The notes under the pieces: generated by a model | Seen by the model: the letters and a program-made list of their open reading frames with translations, nothing else | Database searches by the model: none | What the model was told of the DNA's origin: nothing | Made by a program: the position numbers and the translations under genes | In this document: positions 46,892 through 55,683 of the stretch, piece by piece | How positions within the stretch are numbered: the stretch's first letter is position 1 | How the letters are laid out: each line of letters starts with the position of its first letter | Assembly (NCBI RefSeq): GCF_017873715.1 | Contig: NZ_JAGGKM010000004.1 | Location: 248,001-312,000 of the forward strand | Direction of reading: 5' to 3' | Origin: Cytobacillus luteolus | GTDB lineage: Bacteria; Bacillota; Bacilli; Bacillales; Bacillaceae_L | Length of the DNA: 64,000 nucleotides

Positions 46892-46916
46892 AAGGTGTTC
46901 CTCCTCATTTCATTAC

Positions 46917-47438
46917 TTACTTAGATTCATTTTTTGGTGCTAAAACTAAAAACATACTACGTCCATCCATTTTCGGATGAGACTCTATAGTTGAAACCTC
47001 TGCACAAGCTGCAGAAAAACGGTCTAAAACACGTTGACCAATTTCTTTGTGCGTAATCGCACGACCTTTAAAGCGAATTGACGCTTTAACTTTGTCACCT
47101 TTTTCAAGGAATTTAATTGCATTACGTAGCTTCGTATTGAAGTCGTGTTCTTCAATAGTTGGACTTAAACGCACTTCTTTAATACTGATAATCTTTTGGT
47201 TCTTACGCGCTTCTTTGTCTTTCTTTTGTTGCTCAAAACGGAACTTTCCGTAGTCCATTATACGACATACAGGTGGTTTCGCAGTTGGTGCTACCATTAC
47301 TAAATCAAGATTAGCTGTGGCAGCAATTTCAAGCGCTTCCGTCTTTGATTTAATACCAAGCTGGTCACCGTTTTGTCCAATAAGACGTACTTCTCGAGCA
47401 CGAATGCCGTCGTTTACCATCATGTCTTTGCTAATAAT
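46917..47438 (-). CDS. infC: Translation initiation factor IF-3, AUU start
   Basis: IF-3 splits ribosomes and proofreads start codons. The N-domain has [17 protein letters not shown] and [18 protein letters not shown]; the C-domain has [16 protein letters not shown] and [13 protein letters not shown]. The first in-frame ATG (47423) has no ribosome site. Six bases after GGAGG stand two ATT codons (47438 and 47435), and the sequence between encodes ISKD as in known Bacillus IF-3. AUU initiation is established for infC in other bacteria and lets IF-3 control itself. Confidence 0.9.
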   Translation of the reverse strand: MISKDMMVNDGIRAREVRLIGQNGDQLGIKSKTEALEIAATANLDLVMVAPTAKPPVCRIMDYGKFRFEQQKKDKEARKNQKIISIKEVRLSPTIEEHDFNTKLRNAIKFLEKGDKVKASIRFKGRAITHKEIGQRVLDRFSAACAEVSTIESHPKMDGRSMFLVLAPKNESK

Positions 47439-47532
47439 TAGACACCTCCAAGGAAATATGAACGAATACTGTTTTTTACATCAAGTGAAACACAAGTTTC
47501 ACATTGATCCCGATTTTTTGAGTAAAACAAAA

Positions 47533-47680
47533 AGTGTGGGTGCATAAGACACCCACACTATACGATTTCTTTTTTTATTAATACGTAAAAGACTTCGAAT
47601 TGTTACCTACCAACTGCATAGATGCGTCAATCAGGTGAGAAGCGGGTGCTCCTTCTTTTAAACAAGTATTCAATTATTCA
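47533..47680 (-). ncRNA. L20-type autoregulatory leader of infC with terminator
   Basis: The minus strand has the conserved GAGCACCCGCTTCTCACC block near 47635-47652 and CAGTTGGTAGGTAAC near 47602-47616. A perfect 10-base terminator stem follows (47533-47542 with 47550-47559) with a T5 run, about 95 bases before infC. This is the layout of the Bacillus L20 leader, in which L20 binding favours termination. Confidence 0.85.
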
Positions 47681-47688
47681 CCTTAGTT

Positions 47689-47718
47689 ACTATAACATGT
47701 CGCAAGTTGAATTGTCAA
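47689..47718 (-). promoter_or_regulatory. SigA promoter for infC-rpmI-rplT
   Basis: A perfect TTGACA (47713-47718) and TATAGT (47689-47694) are 18 bases apart on the minus strand, with TG two bases before the -10. It lies just upstream of the L20 leader. Confidence 0.8.
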
Positions 47719-47787
47719 CAGATGTACTTTTCTTAGCAACAAAATTCATTATAATAAAATATACACATAATATCAAGAAGTTTTTTT

Positions 47788-49722
47788 CTACTTCTTTTTA
47801 ACTTCGTTTAAAAGATCTCCTACAAATGTTGTAAATGGTACAGTTTCTGATTTCTGTTCACCATATTTACGAACATTAACTGCTTGCTCACTGATTTCAT
47901 TATCACCAACAACTAGCATATAAGGAACCTTTAACATCTGAGCTTCACGAATTTTATAACCAATCTTTTCATCACGGTCATCAAGTTCTACTCTGAAGCC
48001 TTCAGCTTGAAGCTTCTCTCTAACTTCTTTCGCGTAGTCAAGATGAACTTCTGGTGAAACCGGAATCACTTGAACCTGTACAGGAGCTAGCCATGTTGGA
48101 AATGCCCCTTTGTATTCTTCAATTAAAAACGCAACAAAACGTTCCATTGTTGATACTACACCACGGTGTATTACTACTGGGCGGTGAGGCTTCCCATCTT
48201 CCCCAACATACGATAAGTCAAAGCGTTCAGGAAGCAAGAAGTCTAATTGAACAGTAGATAGTGTTTCATCTTTACCTAGTGCAGTACGTACTTGTACATC
48301 TAATTTAGGACCGTAGAACGCAGCTTCTCCTTCTGCTTCATAATACTCAACATTGAGATCATCCATTGCTTCTTTAAGCATACTTTGTGCTTTTTCCCAC
48401 ATTGCATCATCATCAAAGTATTTTTCTTTATCTTCTGGATCACGGTACGATAAACGGAAGCTATAGTTTTCAAGTCCAAAGTCTTTATACACTTCCTGAA
48501 TTAATTTTACCACTCGAATAAACTCGTCTTTGATTTGATCAGGACGAACAAAGATGTGAGCATCATTTAAAGTCATCCCACGAACACGCTGTAGACCTGA
48601 TAGTGCTCCACTCATTTCATAGCGGTGCATGAGTCCTAGTTCTGCAATACGGATTGGCAGTTTACGATAACTGTGTATTTCATTCTTATAGATCATCATG
48701 TGGTGTGGACAGTTCATTGGGCGAAGAACTAACTCTTCATTGTCCATTTCCATTTTAGGGAACATTCCATCCTGATAGTGATCCCAGTGTCCAGATGTTT
48801 TGTATAATTCAACACTCCCTAAAACTGGTGTATACACATGTTGATAACCTAATCTTTCTTCTTTATCCACAATATATCGCTCGATTACACGGCGAATTGT
48901 TGCTCCTTTTGGAAGCCATAGTGGTAAACCTTGTCCCACTTTTTGAGAATTTGCAAATAGGCTTAACTCTTTACCTAATTTACGATGATCACGTTCTTTT
49001 GCCTCTTCAAGCAAACGTAGGTATTCATCTAGCTCTGCTTTTTTGAAAAATGCAGTACCGTATATACGCTGAAGCATTTTATTTTTACTATCTCCACGCC
49101 AGTAAGCACCAGCAATACTTAATAGCTTGAACTCTTTAATTTTTCCTGTTGATGGGACATGTACCCCTCGACAAAGGTCAAAGAAATCTCCTTGCTCATA
49201 AATTGTTACCGTATCACCTTCTGGGATTGCTCCCACTAGTTCTACTTTTAGGTTATCACCTATTTCTTCATATCGACTTAATGCTTCTTCCCTACTCACT
49301 TCTTTACGAACAATATCTATATTTTCACTTATTATTTTCTTCATTTCTTTTTCGATTTTCGGAAGATCTTCTGGTGTTAATGACTCCTCGATATCAATAT
49401 CATAATAAAAGCCATTTTCGATAACTGGTCCTACACCAAGCTTTACATTACCATATAAGCGCTTAATCGCTTGGGCCATTAAATGGGCCGTACTATGGCG
49501 CATGATTTCAAGTGCTTCATCTGTATCCTGAGTAATGATGGCAATTTCTCCATCTTCGTTGATTTCTGTACGTAAATCAATATGACTACCATTTAGTTTT
49601 CCTGCTAATGCCTTCTTTTTTAATCCTGGGCTAATTGACCCAGCAATATCTTCAGTTGTAATCCCCTTTGGAAATTCCTTCACTGCTCCATCTGGAAATG
49701 CAATTTTTACTACATCTGACAT
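47788..49722 (-). CDS. thrS: Threonine--tRNA ligase
   Basis: A 644-residue class II synthetase. In order it has an N-terminal TGS domain ([14 protein letters not shown]), an SAD editing domain with [12 protein letters not shown], a catalytic core with the zinc ligand Cys in RPMNCPHHM, and the anticodon domain at the C-terminus ([18 protein letters not shown] onward). Two adjacent ATGs (49725 and 49722) follow TAGGAG; the second has the better spacing and family start MSDVVKI. It is under a T-box. Confidence 0.97.
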   Translation of the reverse strand: MSDVVKIAFPDGAVKEFPKGITTEDIAGSISPGLKKKALAGKLNGSHIDLRTEINEDGEIAIITQDTDEALEIMRHSTAHLMAQAIKRLYGNVKLGVGPVIENGFYYDIDIEESLTPEDLPKIEKEMKKIISENIDIVRKEVSREEALSRYEEIGDNLKVELVGAIPEGDTVTIYEQGDFFDLCRGVHVPSTGKIKEFKLLSIAGAYWRGDSKNKMLQRIYGTAFFKKAELDEYLRLLEEAKERDHRKLGKELSLFANSQKVGQGLPLWLPKGATIRRVIERYIVDKEERLGYQHVYTPVLGSVELYKTSGHWDHYQDGMFPKMEMDNEELVLRPMNCPHHMMIYKNEIHSYRKLPIRIAELGLMHRYEMSGALSGLQRVRGMTLNDAHIFVRPDQIKDEFIRVVKLIQEVYKDFGLENYSFRLSYRDPEDKEKYFDDDAMWEKAQSMLKEAMDDLNVEYYEAEGEAAFYGPKLDVQVRTALGKDETLSTVQLDFLLPERFDLSYVGEDGKPHRPVVIHRGVVSTMERFVAFLIEEYKGAFPTWLAPVQVQVIPVSPEVHLDYAKEVREKLQAEGFRVELDDRDEKIGYKIREAQMLKVPYMLVVGDNEISEQAVNVRKYGEQKSETVPFTTFVGDLLNEVKKK

Positions 49723-49749
49723 CATGTTCACTCCTACATATGTTTTTTT

Positions 49750-50055
49750 GAAAAATAAAAAAACCCGTCCCTATAGAAAGGGACGAGTTATATCTCGTGG
49801 TTCCACCCTTGTTCCCATTTTAGTGAATGATAAGCTAAGCATCTCATCATTGCCTCAAAAATGGCTCAAGAATTTGGTAACGGTAATGGCCGTCAGTAAT
49901 TACTTTGTTAACTAGTGTTAATGTTCACTACTGAAGTTTAAAGGTGGTAAGTGTACAATCGTGTTAGGAAGCTTTCAGCCTGGTCTTCCCTCTCTTGGAA
50001 CCGGTTTTACACACTCATGTCCTCATCATAACTTGTTTATATGATTATTATATGT
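49750..50055 (-). ncRNA. T-box leader, threonine specifier
   Basis: The minus strand contains the T-box AAGGGTGGAACCACG (49796-49810). A terminator stem follows (49764-49771 with 49780-49787) with a long T run. An ACC specifier lies at 49946-49948 or the adjoining ACC at 49943-49945. It leads thrS and should respond to uncharged tRNA-Thr. Confidence 0.94.
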
Positions 50056-50060
50056 AGAGT

Positions 50061-50089
50061 ATTATAGTTCTAATTTTTTTAGAAATCAA
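50061..50089 (-). promoter_or_regulatory. SigA promoter for thrS
   Basis: TTGATT (50084-50089) and TATAAT (50061-50066) are 17 bases apart on the minus strand, close upstream of the T-box. Confidence 0.82.
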
Positions 50090-50107
50090 GAGCAGTGAAA
50101 ACCTTTT

Positions 50108-50974
50108 TTATATTTTCTTATGAACTAATAAGTGCTGAGACTCGATAAATTCTTTTTTTGAGAATATCCTAACTCGTTCTTGGAAGATGTTACGGATGGT
50201 TTGCACCATCCCATCATCAACTTGATTTGTATATAAATTAATCGAACTTGGGTTCATTGAAACAAGTGGTGCTATTATGGATGAGTCAATATACATTGGA
50301 TAACTTTGAATTAACTTTCGATCAATGTATTTTATAACCTCATCTCTTTTTATTTCAGAAAATTGCTCACTAAACAATAAAAACTGATCATTATGCAATA
50401 TGTTAACGTGCTCTAACTTCGAATCCCGTTCAGTGATATAATCTCTTAGATTTTGAATGAAATTCTGATATTCTTGTTCTAGCTTATATTCATCAATTGA
50501 TATTTCAACATATTGTAGCAATCGATCCGAATAGTCTTTTAACCGGAACTTAATGAATGACTCGAATGAGAAGGAAATCGAATCTGTTAGCAGTGTACTT
50601 AACGAAGTAGAAATCAACTCTTCTCTAGGCACTAAGTCTGCAATAACAGGAATCCCCTTACGCTCACCTTCGATTATGGATCTAGCAATCTCTAATATTT
50701 GTTGTCTTTCTTCAAAATCGGAAAAGTAAAATAACTCTTGCATCATTGATAGCATCCAAATATCTTCTTTCGTCTCAATAAAAAAGCTTGTTATCACTGG
50801 AATAATAAAAGAATCCACTAGCTCATTACTCTTTTTATCTATACATATCGTAATTATGTTTTCTTGTTCATATAATACATCTATGTAATTTATGTTACGC
50901 TCCTGTTGTGCCGAGCAAAGGCGTTCATATAATTTTAAAGCATCTAAGGATTCTTGAAAGTGAATCTCAATCAA
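50108..50974 (-). CDS. ytxC: YtxC-like sporulation protein
   Basis: A 288-residue soluble protein of the YtxC family, found in spore formers and of unknown mechanism. Conserved parts are near FIKFRLKDYSDRLLQYVEISIDEYK, then EYQNFIQNLRDYI, and a C-terminal VSMNPSSINLYTNQVDDGMVQTIRNIF. The start is TTG at 50974, six bases after a strong GGGGGG. It lies between dnaI and thrS as in B. subtilis. Confidence 0.85.
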   Translation of the reverse strand: MIEIHFQESLDALKLYERLCSAQQERNINYIDVLYEQENIITICIDKKSNELVDSFIIPVITSFFIETKEDIWMLSMMQELFYFSDFEERQQILEIARSIIEGERKGIPVIADLVPREELISTSLSTLLTDSISFSFESFIKFRLKDYSDRLLQYVEISIDEYKLEQEYQNFIQNLRDYITERDSKLEHVNILHNDQFLLFSEQFSEIKRDEVIKYIDRKLIQSYPMYIDSSIIAPLVSMNPSSINLYTNQVDDGMVQTIRNIFQERVRIFSKKEFIESQHLLVHKKI

Positions 50975-51054
50975 GTTTGTCCCCCCTTTTCAACAATACC
51001 TGTTTTATGTATATGGGGACAGGCGAAATTTTAGAATAAGAACTTTTAAGAACA

Positions 51055-51178
51055 AAAGCGCAAGCGCCTTGATCAGCCCCGACAAGCAAATGTTCTGTGA
51101 CAGAAAAAGTCTGCTCTTCGACTTTTTATGGCAAAGGTTATTTGACCTCGAGAGGCTAGGCGCTGGAGCTGGCCGCAG
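51055..51178 (+). repeat. Palindromic repeat family 2 (single copy here)
   Basis: A 124-base element unrelated to family 1. The outer arms pair AGCGCCT (51064-51070) with AGGCGCT, and CAGCC with GGCT. An inner stem pairs CAAAT/ATTTG, and the tip pairs AAAAAGTC/GACTTTTT around TGCTCTTC. The pieces AAAAGCGCAAGCGCC at the left and CTAGGCGCTGGAGCTGG at the right are of a type I know from many Bacillus intergenic regions. It lies between ytxC and the dnaI terminator. Confidence 0.85.
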
Positions 51179-51218
51179 TAAACTTTAAGGATTAATCACA
51201 ACTAATTTCATATGTACA

Positions 51219-51250
51219 AAAAAGAGCCAACCCTTTAAAGGATTGACTCT
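51219..51250 (-). terminator. Terminator after dnaI
   Basis: A 14-base stem (51223-51250) has two C/A positions that become G-U pairs in minus-strand RNA. It overlaps the dnaI stop and is followed by a T run on that strand. Confidence 0.82.
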
Positions 51251-52184
51251 ATTCACTTCGACGGTTTTTGCCTCTTAATTCAACCGGTTTTGCTAAATAT
51301 TTTATTCTCTCCATGATTCGAGCAGCCTTAACTTGTTCTTCCTCACCTCTTTGTGTAAAGGCAAGATGATGTTCAAGCTGAGTATAATCGAAGTTTGAGG
51401 TAAAGAAGGTGGGTTTATTTTCTAACATGCGATATTGAAGGATTGCTCCTAATATATCATCTCGAATCCAGCTAGACATTGATTCAGCCCCAATGTCATC
51501 AAGCATTAATACTGGTACTTTTTTTACTGCCTCGATTTTCTCCGAAAAAGAAGAATCCTGTAATGAGCCTTTAAGCTCTCTCATGAACTCTGGTACGTAG
51601 ATAAGCATAGACTGTACATTTTTGCTAGCTAACTCATTGGCAATGGCACCTAGAATATAGGTTTTTCCTGTTCCAAATGGACCATAAACATACAATCCCT
51701 TACCTGGTTTATCACTATCATATGTTTCTACAAAATCTTGCGCCATTGAAATGGCCTTAAATCTTGCAGGGTCATCTAAATCAATACGATCAATAGAAGC
51801 CTGTAAAATTTCTTTAGGTATATACATACTTTTAATTAATGACTTGAATTTAGAACGGTCATCATGAAGAATTTTCCTTGGACATCGATCATAATTAAGA
51901 CCGATAATCTTGCCTTCTAGTACTAAGTGTGGATGATAACCCTGAAGCATGTTTTTACAAGCTTCTAGGCTTGCACATTGGTCACATTCCTTGCTCTGAT
52001 TAATGTATTCGTATAATTTCCCTAAACTACGAGTTATCATGTCATCCGTAATCTGTTCTTTATGTTCTTCAATAAAGCTTTTAATATGTGGGTGACTTAA
52101 CACTTCTCTTTTTAAGGAATCAAAACGATTCTTGAATTTGTCATTACTGATTAGTTTTTTTAACGAATGATTAATGGGCTCCAT
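51249..52184 (-). CDS. dnaI: Primosomal protein DnaI, helicase loader
   Basis: A 311-residue AAA+ loader that places the DnaC helicase at origins. The N-terminal helicase-binding domain has CDQCASLEAC and a following His, the zinc site. The AAA+ part has Walker A GPFGTGKT near 170 and Walker B VLMLDDIG. An in-frame GTG at 52193 overlaps the AAGGGG ribosome site, so the ATG at 52184, eight bases on, is used and gives the B. subtilis length. It is paired with dnaB. Confidence 0.96.
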   Translation of the reverse strand: MEPINHSLKKLISNDKFKNRFDSLKREVLSHPHIKSFIEEHKEQITDDMITRSLGKLYEYINQSKECDQCASLEACKNMLQGYHPHLVLEGKIIGLNYDRCPRKILHDDRSKFKSLIKSMYIPKEILQASIDRIDLDDPARFKAISMAQDFVETYDSDKPGKGLYVYGPFGTGKTYILGAIANELASKNVQSMLIYVPEFMRELKGSLQDSSFSEKIEAVKKVPVLMLDDIGAESMSSWIRDDILGAILQYRMLENKPTFFTSNFDYTQLEHHLAFTQRGEEEQVKAARIMERIKYLAKPVELRGKNRRSE

Positions 52185-52211
52185 TATGTTCACCCCTTAC
52201 AATTAAATGAA

Positions 52212-53618
52212 TTACGTTTTCTTTTTAAACTTCTTAATTCTTTCTTCTAACTCACGTTTCTCATGCTCGAAATCTTTCTGACTAGATTCTTCTTGTTTCT
52301 CAGAAGTTTCCTGATGCAACCAGTCTGGTAACATTTCAGTTCGAACCGCCTTACGCTTATTTTGCTTTGGTTCACTTTTTGTTTTTGCCCAATTTTGATA
52401 TTGACGATGTTCTTGTTTTGCCAATGTCATAGCCTCAGGAACAGTACGTATTTGCTTACGCGACCAATGACTGGCTAACTTTTCTACATACCCTTTTGTA
52501 AGCTTCATATCTGAACGTAGCATTACATAATATATTAGGACATTTACGACACCAGGTAACAACTGTTGCCCGAACATAACATCTTCAATAATTTTCATAT
52601 CTGCAGATGAAGGTTCCGCACCACCGGATATATCAATTAACAGAGCCCTTGGAGAAATTGTCTCAAGTTGCTTAATCAACTTTTCTTCTTTTGACTCCGG
52701 CTCACGAGTAGCCATTGTTTGATAAGGAATTGGTTGGCTTCTTTCTGAAAGTGCTGGAAGATGGTCTCCATGTTCAAACTGATACCAATCCCTTGCTGCC
52801 TTCCTTAATTTTTCAATATCAATCATTTCATTATGATTAATTGCACTCATAGCAATATTTTGCATCTGTATCGGGTCAATAGAATAGAGAAACGACAGCT
52901 TTTTTATTGCATCCTGTACTTTTGGTGTAATGGATTTTTTAGGTATCATAACCTCAGATATACCAGCAAAAAACAAATCAAAATCAAACAGATCTTCACT
53001 AAAGTGAATTTCTTGTTTTCCTTGTCGATCGAAAAAACTATTATTTTGGTCAAGCTGTGTATTACCAGTTGTTTCTTCATTAATATTTACAGCCATTTCA
53101 GAAGGATTAATCGAGCTAAATACCTCATTAAAGTTTTTCGTAATAGGCTTAAAGTTCTGTGAATCAATTTCTGCCCCAGAAAAAAACCGTTTCAACATCA
53201 TAAATTTATTTTTTCCTAGTCGATTATAGAGGAAAATGTTTAGAACACCGTCAGTAAAAAATTCTTTAGGTGTTAATGGTGCCTGTATGTCATATATAAA
53301 AAGGCGATTATCGTCTGATTCGTTCACAAATGTTTTCATTAGGCCAATTGCCTCAAGCTTCAATCTCTCTTGGTATATGTCTCTTAGATTAGTTTGCATA
53401 ATAGCCATTAAACCGTGATGTGTTGTTTCTTCACCCCACATTCGATTTTGTTCTAACTCACTCCAAAGGGTCATATAGAGGCTAAAGCACTTTGTGCCGA
53501 TTAACGGTTGATAAAGGAGAGTGAGCACCTTTCGATCATTTTCATTTAGCATGTCCGCAGAGCGCACGATATAACGATCAATTGGCAGAAGATCCTTCCA
53601 GTGTTGTTGTTGTTTCAT
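52212..53618 (-). CDS. dnaB: Replication initiation and membrane attachment protein DnaB
   Basis: About 468 residues. It acts with DnaD and DnaI to load helicase. The N-terminal domain (LLPIDRYIVRSADML, LTLLYQPLIGTKCFSLYMTLWSELEQ) and the C-terminal DnaD-like domain (DMKIIEDVMFGQQLLPGVVNVLIYYV, then YVEKLASHWSRK) are clear. The last 60 residues are charged. The start is uncertain: TTG at 53630 touches the ribosome site, and the ATG at 53618 is preferred. It precedes dnaI by 27 bases. Confidence 0.94.
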   Translation of the reverse strand: MKQQQHWKDLLPIDRYIVRSADMLNENDRKVLTLLYQPLIGTKCFSLYMTLWSELEQNRMWGEETTHHGLMAIMQTNLRDIYQERLKLEAIGLMKTFVNESDDNRLFIYDIQAPLTPKEFFTDGVLNIFLYNRLGKNKFMMLKRFFSGAEIDSQNFKPITKNFNEVFSSINPSEMAVNINEETTGNTQLDQNNSFFDRQGKQEIHFSEDLFDFDLFFAGISEVMIPKKSITPKVQDAIKKLSFLYSIDPIQMQNIAMSAINHNEMIDIEKLRKAARDWYQFEHGDHLPALSERSQPIPYQTMATREPESKEEKLIKQLETISPRALLIDISGGAEPSSADMKIIEDVMFGQQLLPGVVNVLIYYVMLRSDMKLTKGYVEKLASHWSRKQIRTVPEAMTLAKQEHRQYQNWAKTKSEPKQNKRKAVRTEMLPDWLHQETSEKQEESSQKDFEHEKRELEERIKKFKKKT

Positions 53619-53668
53619 ACTTTCACTCAACTTTCCGTTAAATAATAATCTTTCTCTTATTTTAAAGG

Positions 53669-53695
53669 AAAAAAGAGCTTAATTCTATAAGCTCT
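53669..53695 (-). terminator. Terminator after nrdR
   Basis: A perfect 8-base stem (53674-53681 with 53688-53695) abuts the nrdR stop, and a T6 run follows on the minus strand. Confidence 0.8.
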
Positions 53696-54154
53696 CTATC
53701 TGTCTTTATTGATAAGCTCTTTGAGTTCTTCGATAAAGACGTTAATATCTTTAAATTGTCGATACACAGATGCGAAGCGAACGTATGCTACTTCATCTAT
53801 TTTTGATAAACGGTTCATTACCATTTCACCGATTTCTACGCTTTTCACTTCTGAGTTACCCTGATTTCGAAGCTCTTTCTCTACTTCATGTGCTATATCT
53901 TCTAATTGTTTCAATGAGACAGGACGTTTTTCACAAGCTTTAATTAGACCACGTAGCATTTTTTCGCGGCTAAATTCTTCACGAATCCCTTCCTTTTTAA
54001 CTACGATTAGAGGGATTTCTTCAACCTTTTCAAATGTGGTAAATCTATGTAAACACTTTTCACATTCCCGTCTTCGTCTAATAGATTTGCTATCATCGAC
54101 TGGGCGAGAATCAAGTACTCTAGTTCCGTTATTTTGACACACTGGGCACTTCAT
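53696..54154 (-). CDS. nrdR: Transcriptional repressor NrdR
   Basis: A 152-residue regulator of ribonucleotide reductase genes that senses ATP and dATP. The zinc ribbon has Cys3, Cys6, Cys31 and Cys34, with [16 protein letters not shown] between. An ATP-cone spans about residues 49-139 ([20 protein letters not shown]). The length is identical to that of B. subtilis. It lies upstream of dnaB-dnaI; a terminator separates them. Confidence 0.97.
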   Translation of the reverse strand: MKCPVCQNNGTRVLDSRPVDDSKSIRRRRECEKCLHRFTTFEKVEEIPLIVVKKEGIREEFSREKMLRGLIKACEKRPVSLKQLEDIAHEVEKELRNQGNSEVKSVEIGEMVMNRLSKIDEVAYVRFASVYRQFKDINVFIEELKELINKDR

Positions 54155-54284
54155 AAGATCAGCTCCAATCTACTGCTATTAGGAGAAAAAGTGAGTACAC
54201 ATCATTCCCCGTCAAGTTAGTTGCTCTTAATTCAATCTTATAAGAAAGCTTGTCTTAGTACAAGTTTTAATTCATTCCACATTT

Positions 54285-54662
54285 TTACCGTTTTAGAAGA
54301 GGAAGTATCCCGTCTAATTCTTTATACATAAACTGAACCAATCGCTTACTGTATCCAAAGTCCATAGGTAATACACTTGTTTCGGTAGTAACCGAAAAGT
54401 CTATAGCTGTTTCAAATGGTCTAACAGAGATAACCGTTATCACCATAAATGCTTTTCTCTTTTTAGATACGGAAACGCTCATCTCTCCGCGTTCTTCTGA
54501 AATAGAGGTTAGGTTAAAACCATTTTGCTTAGTAATAAAATCTTTAATTGATTGAATGGCTTGTTTGTTTGTTACTTTATAATAATGGCTTTTAAGTAAT
54601 GGATCTCTATGATTGTCACTGGTTTCACAATGATTGCTAAAAAATGATTGAAGGCTGCCCAT
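54285..54662 (-). CDS. Hypothetical cytosolic protein between speD and nrdR
   Basis: A 125-residue soluble protein that I do not recognise beyond its occurrence at this spot in some Bacillus relatives. It has no signal peptide or membrane helix. The N-terminus has a His/Cys-rich piece (NHCETSDNHRD). The middle (ISEERGEMSVSVSKKRKAFMVITVISVRPFETAIDF) looks like a mixed alpha/beta domain with strands, and the end is YSKRLVQFMYKELDGILPLL. AAGGAG precedes the ATG, and codon use is like its neighbours. Function unknown. Confidence 0.75.
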   Translation of the reverse strand: MGSLQSFFSNHCETSDNHRDPLLKSHYYKVTNKQAIQSIKDFITKQNGFNLTSISEERGEMSVSVSKKRKAFMVITVISVRPFETAIDFSVTTETSVLPMDFGYSKRLVQFMYKELDGILPLLKR

Positions 54663-54686
54663 CTGTTCGCTCCTTAAAATTTCATA

Positions 54687-54716
54687 ATAAAAAGAGGTGT
54701 ATAATATACACCTCTT
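54687..54716 (-). terminator. Terminator after speD
   Basis: A perfect 11-base stem (54692-54702 with 54706-54716) with a 3-base loop and a T-rich tail on the minus strand follows the speD stop. Confidence 0.9.
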
Positions 54717-54743
54717 ACCATTTTAGACGATTTGTTATTAATT

Positions 54744-55124
54744 TTAAAGTGCTTTCGCTTGTGCTTGTTTAACTTGTACTGGACCCATACCACGTGGTAA
54801 TTCAATATTTTCACGAGTTTGAGCGCCAAGTGCCTCAGCGATATAATCTGCAGCGATATTAGGATCTAATTCACCACATGTATAAACGTCAATGCTAGCA
54901 TAGCCATGCTCAGGAAAGCTATGAATTGTTAAGTGTGATTCAGAAATGATAACTACTCCACTTACTCCTTGTGGAGCAAATTTGTGGAATGCTACTTCGC
55001 GAACCTCAGCTCCTGATTTAAGTGCAGCATCAACAAAGATTCTTTCAATTTCTTGCATATTGTTTAATTTTTCGAAATTACAACCCCATAATTCTGAAAT
55101 TACGTGACGACCCATTGTTTCCAT
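54744..55124 (-). CDS. speD: S-adenosylmethionine decarboxylase proenzyme
   Basis: A 126-residue proenzyme that supplies the aminopropyl group for spermidine. It cleaves itself at Glu62-Ser63 (VVIISESHL), and Ser63 becomes the pyruvoyl cofactor. His68 and Cys83, the processing and catalytic residues, are in place ([19 protein letters not shown]). It has a long leader with alternative hairpins (55125-55270) and its own promoter and terminator, so it is monocistronic. Confidence 0.97.
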   Translation of the reverse strand: METMGRHVISELWGCNFEKLNNMQEIERIFVDAALKSGAEVREVAFHKFAPQGVSGVVIISESHLTIHSFPEHGYASIDVYTCGELDPNIAADYIAEALGAQTRENIELPRGMGPVQVKQAQAKAL

Positions 55125-55270
55125 GTTAAAAATCCCCCTTTAACAATTTTTCTTCTTTTTAATGAAAACTTTCGCATATAGGTTGTGTCTAACTACCACG
55201 GGGGAAAGTTAGTCCAGAGAGGTCCTAACCCTTTAAGTAGAAACATTACCAAGCGTTTTTTTGTTCACGA
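55125..55270 (-). promoter_or_regulatory. Structured 5' leader of speD, candidate cis-regulatory RNA
   Basis: The promoter implies a leader of about 145 bases. Hairpin 1 pairs 55208-55212 with 55225-55229 plus an inner CC/GG. Hairpin 2 pairs 55207-55212 with 55189-55194. The two share bases 55208-55212, so they exclude each other. The loop of hairpin 2 contains UCCCCC (55200-55205), which can pair with GGGGGA of the ribosome site (55133-55138). There is no T run, so control would be at translation. It matches no SAM riboswitch that I know. Confidence 0.5.
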
Positions 55271-55275
55271 AAAAT

Positions 55276-55304
55276 AGTATACCTTGCTTATTATCATTTT
55301 GCAA
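55276..55304 (-). promoter_or_regulatory. SigA promoter for speD
   Basis: TTGCAA (55299-55304) and TATACT (55276-55281) are 17 bases apart on the minus strand. Transcription should start near 55269. Confidence 0.82.
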
Positions 55305-55457
55305 TACATTCTGTGAATATTTACAGATGTTAAAGGGTTATTTAAAGTGAAACAGTATTTACTTTAACCTCTCATAGTTGATTTATCCTCTTTTTGGGGG
55401 ATTTAAACATTAACAATTTTTACTGTTTAAAAAGAGTATGTCTCACTTTGAAGGAAG

Positions 55458-55590
55458 ACCGTTCCTTTGCGCTGCAGGCACTTGCTTTCCGCGGGGAGAA
55501 AGTCGAGCCTCCTCGACGTTCCGTCTGTGGGGTCTCGACCTTTTCTCTACTTCCCGCAGGAGTCAAGTGCCTTCCGCTCCAATCCACTCC
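55458..55590 (+). repeat. Hairpin repeat family 1, copy F
   Basis: A 133-base element close to copy A in its arms (CGTTCCTTTGCGCTGCAGGC and CAAGTGCCTTCCGCTCC). The variable stem reads GAGAAA-GTCGAG (55496-55507) pairing with CTCGAC...TTTCTC (55534-55547), different from A but still paired. It lies between the gapB terminator and the speD promoter. Confidence 0.9.
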
Positions 55591-55625
55591 GAAAGTAAAA
55601 TGAGTATTTTACGCTCACCATGATT

Positions 55626-55655
55626 AAAAACGCCTATTCAAAGAATAAGCGTTTT
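55626..55655 (-). terminator. Terminator after gapB
   Basis: A stem AAAACGC/GCGTTTT (55627-55633 with 55649-55655) plus an inner TATTC/GAATA lies past the gapB stop. The tail on the minus strand is short. Confidence 0.75.
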
Positions 55656-55683
55656 CATTGTTGTTCATATTTTAAATTGAGTC

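Noticed and set aside
47764-47790. Terminator hairpin at the thrS stop
   Set aside because: The short A/T-rich stem (AAGAAGT/ACTTCTT) is weak and has no clear T run, so I did not list it as a terminator.
55125-55270. Known SAM or preQ1 riboswitch at speD
   Set aside because: The core motifs of the SAM-I and preQ1 classes as I know them are not present, and no terminator is in the leader.
55394-55623. Two overlapping plus-strand frames over repeat copy F
   Set aside because: They translate the repeat itself and lack ribosome sites and family likeness.
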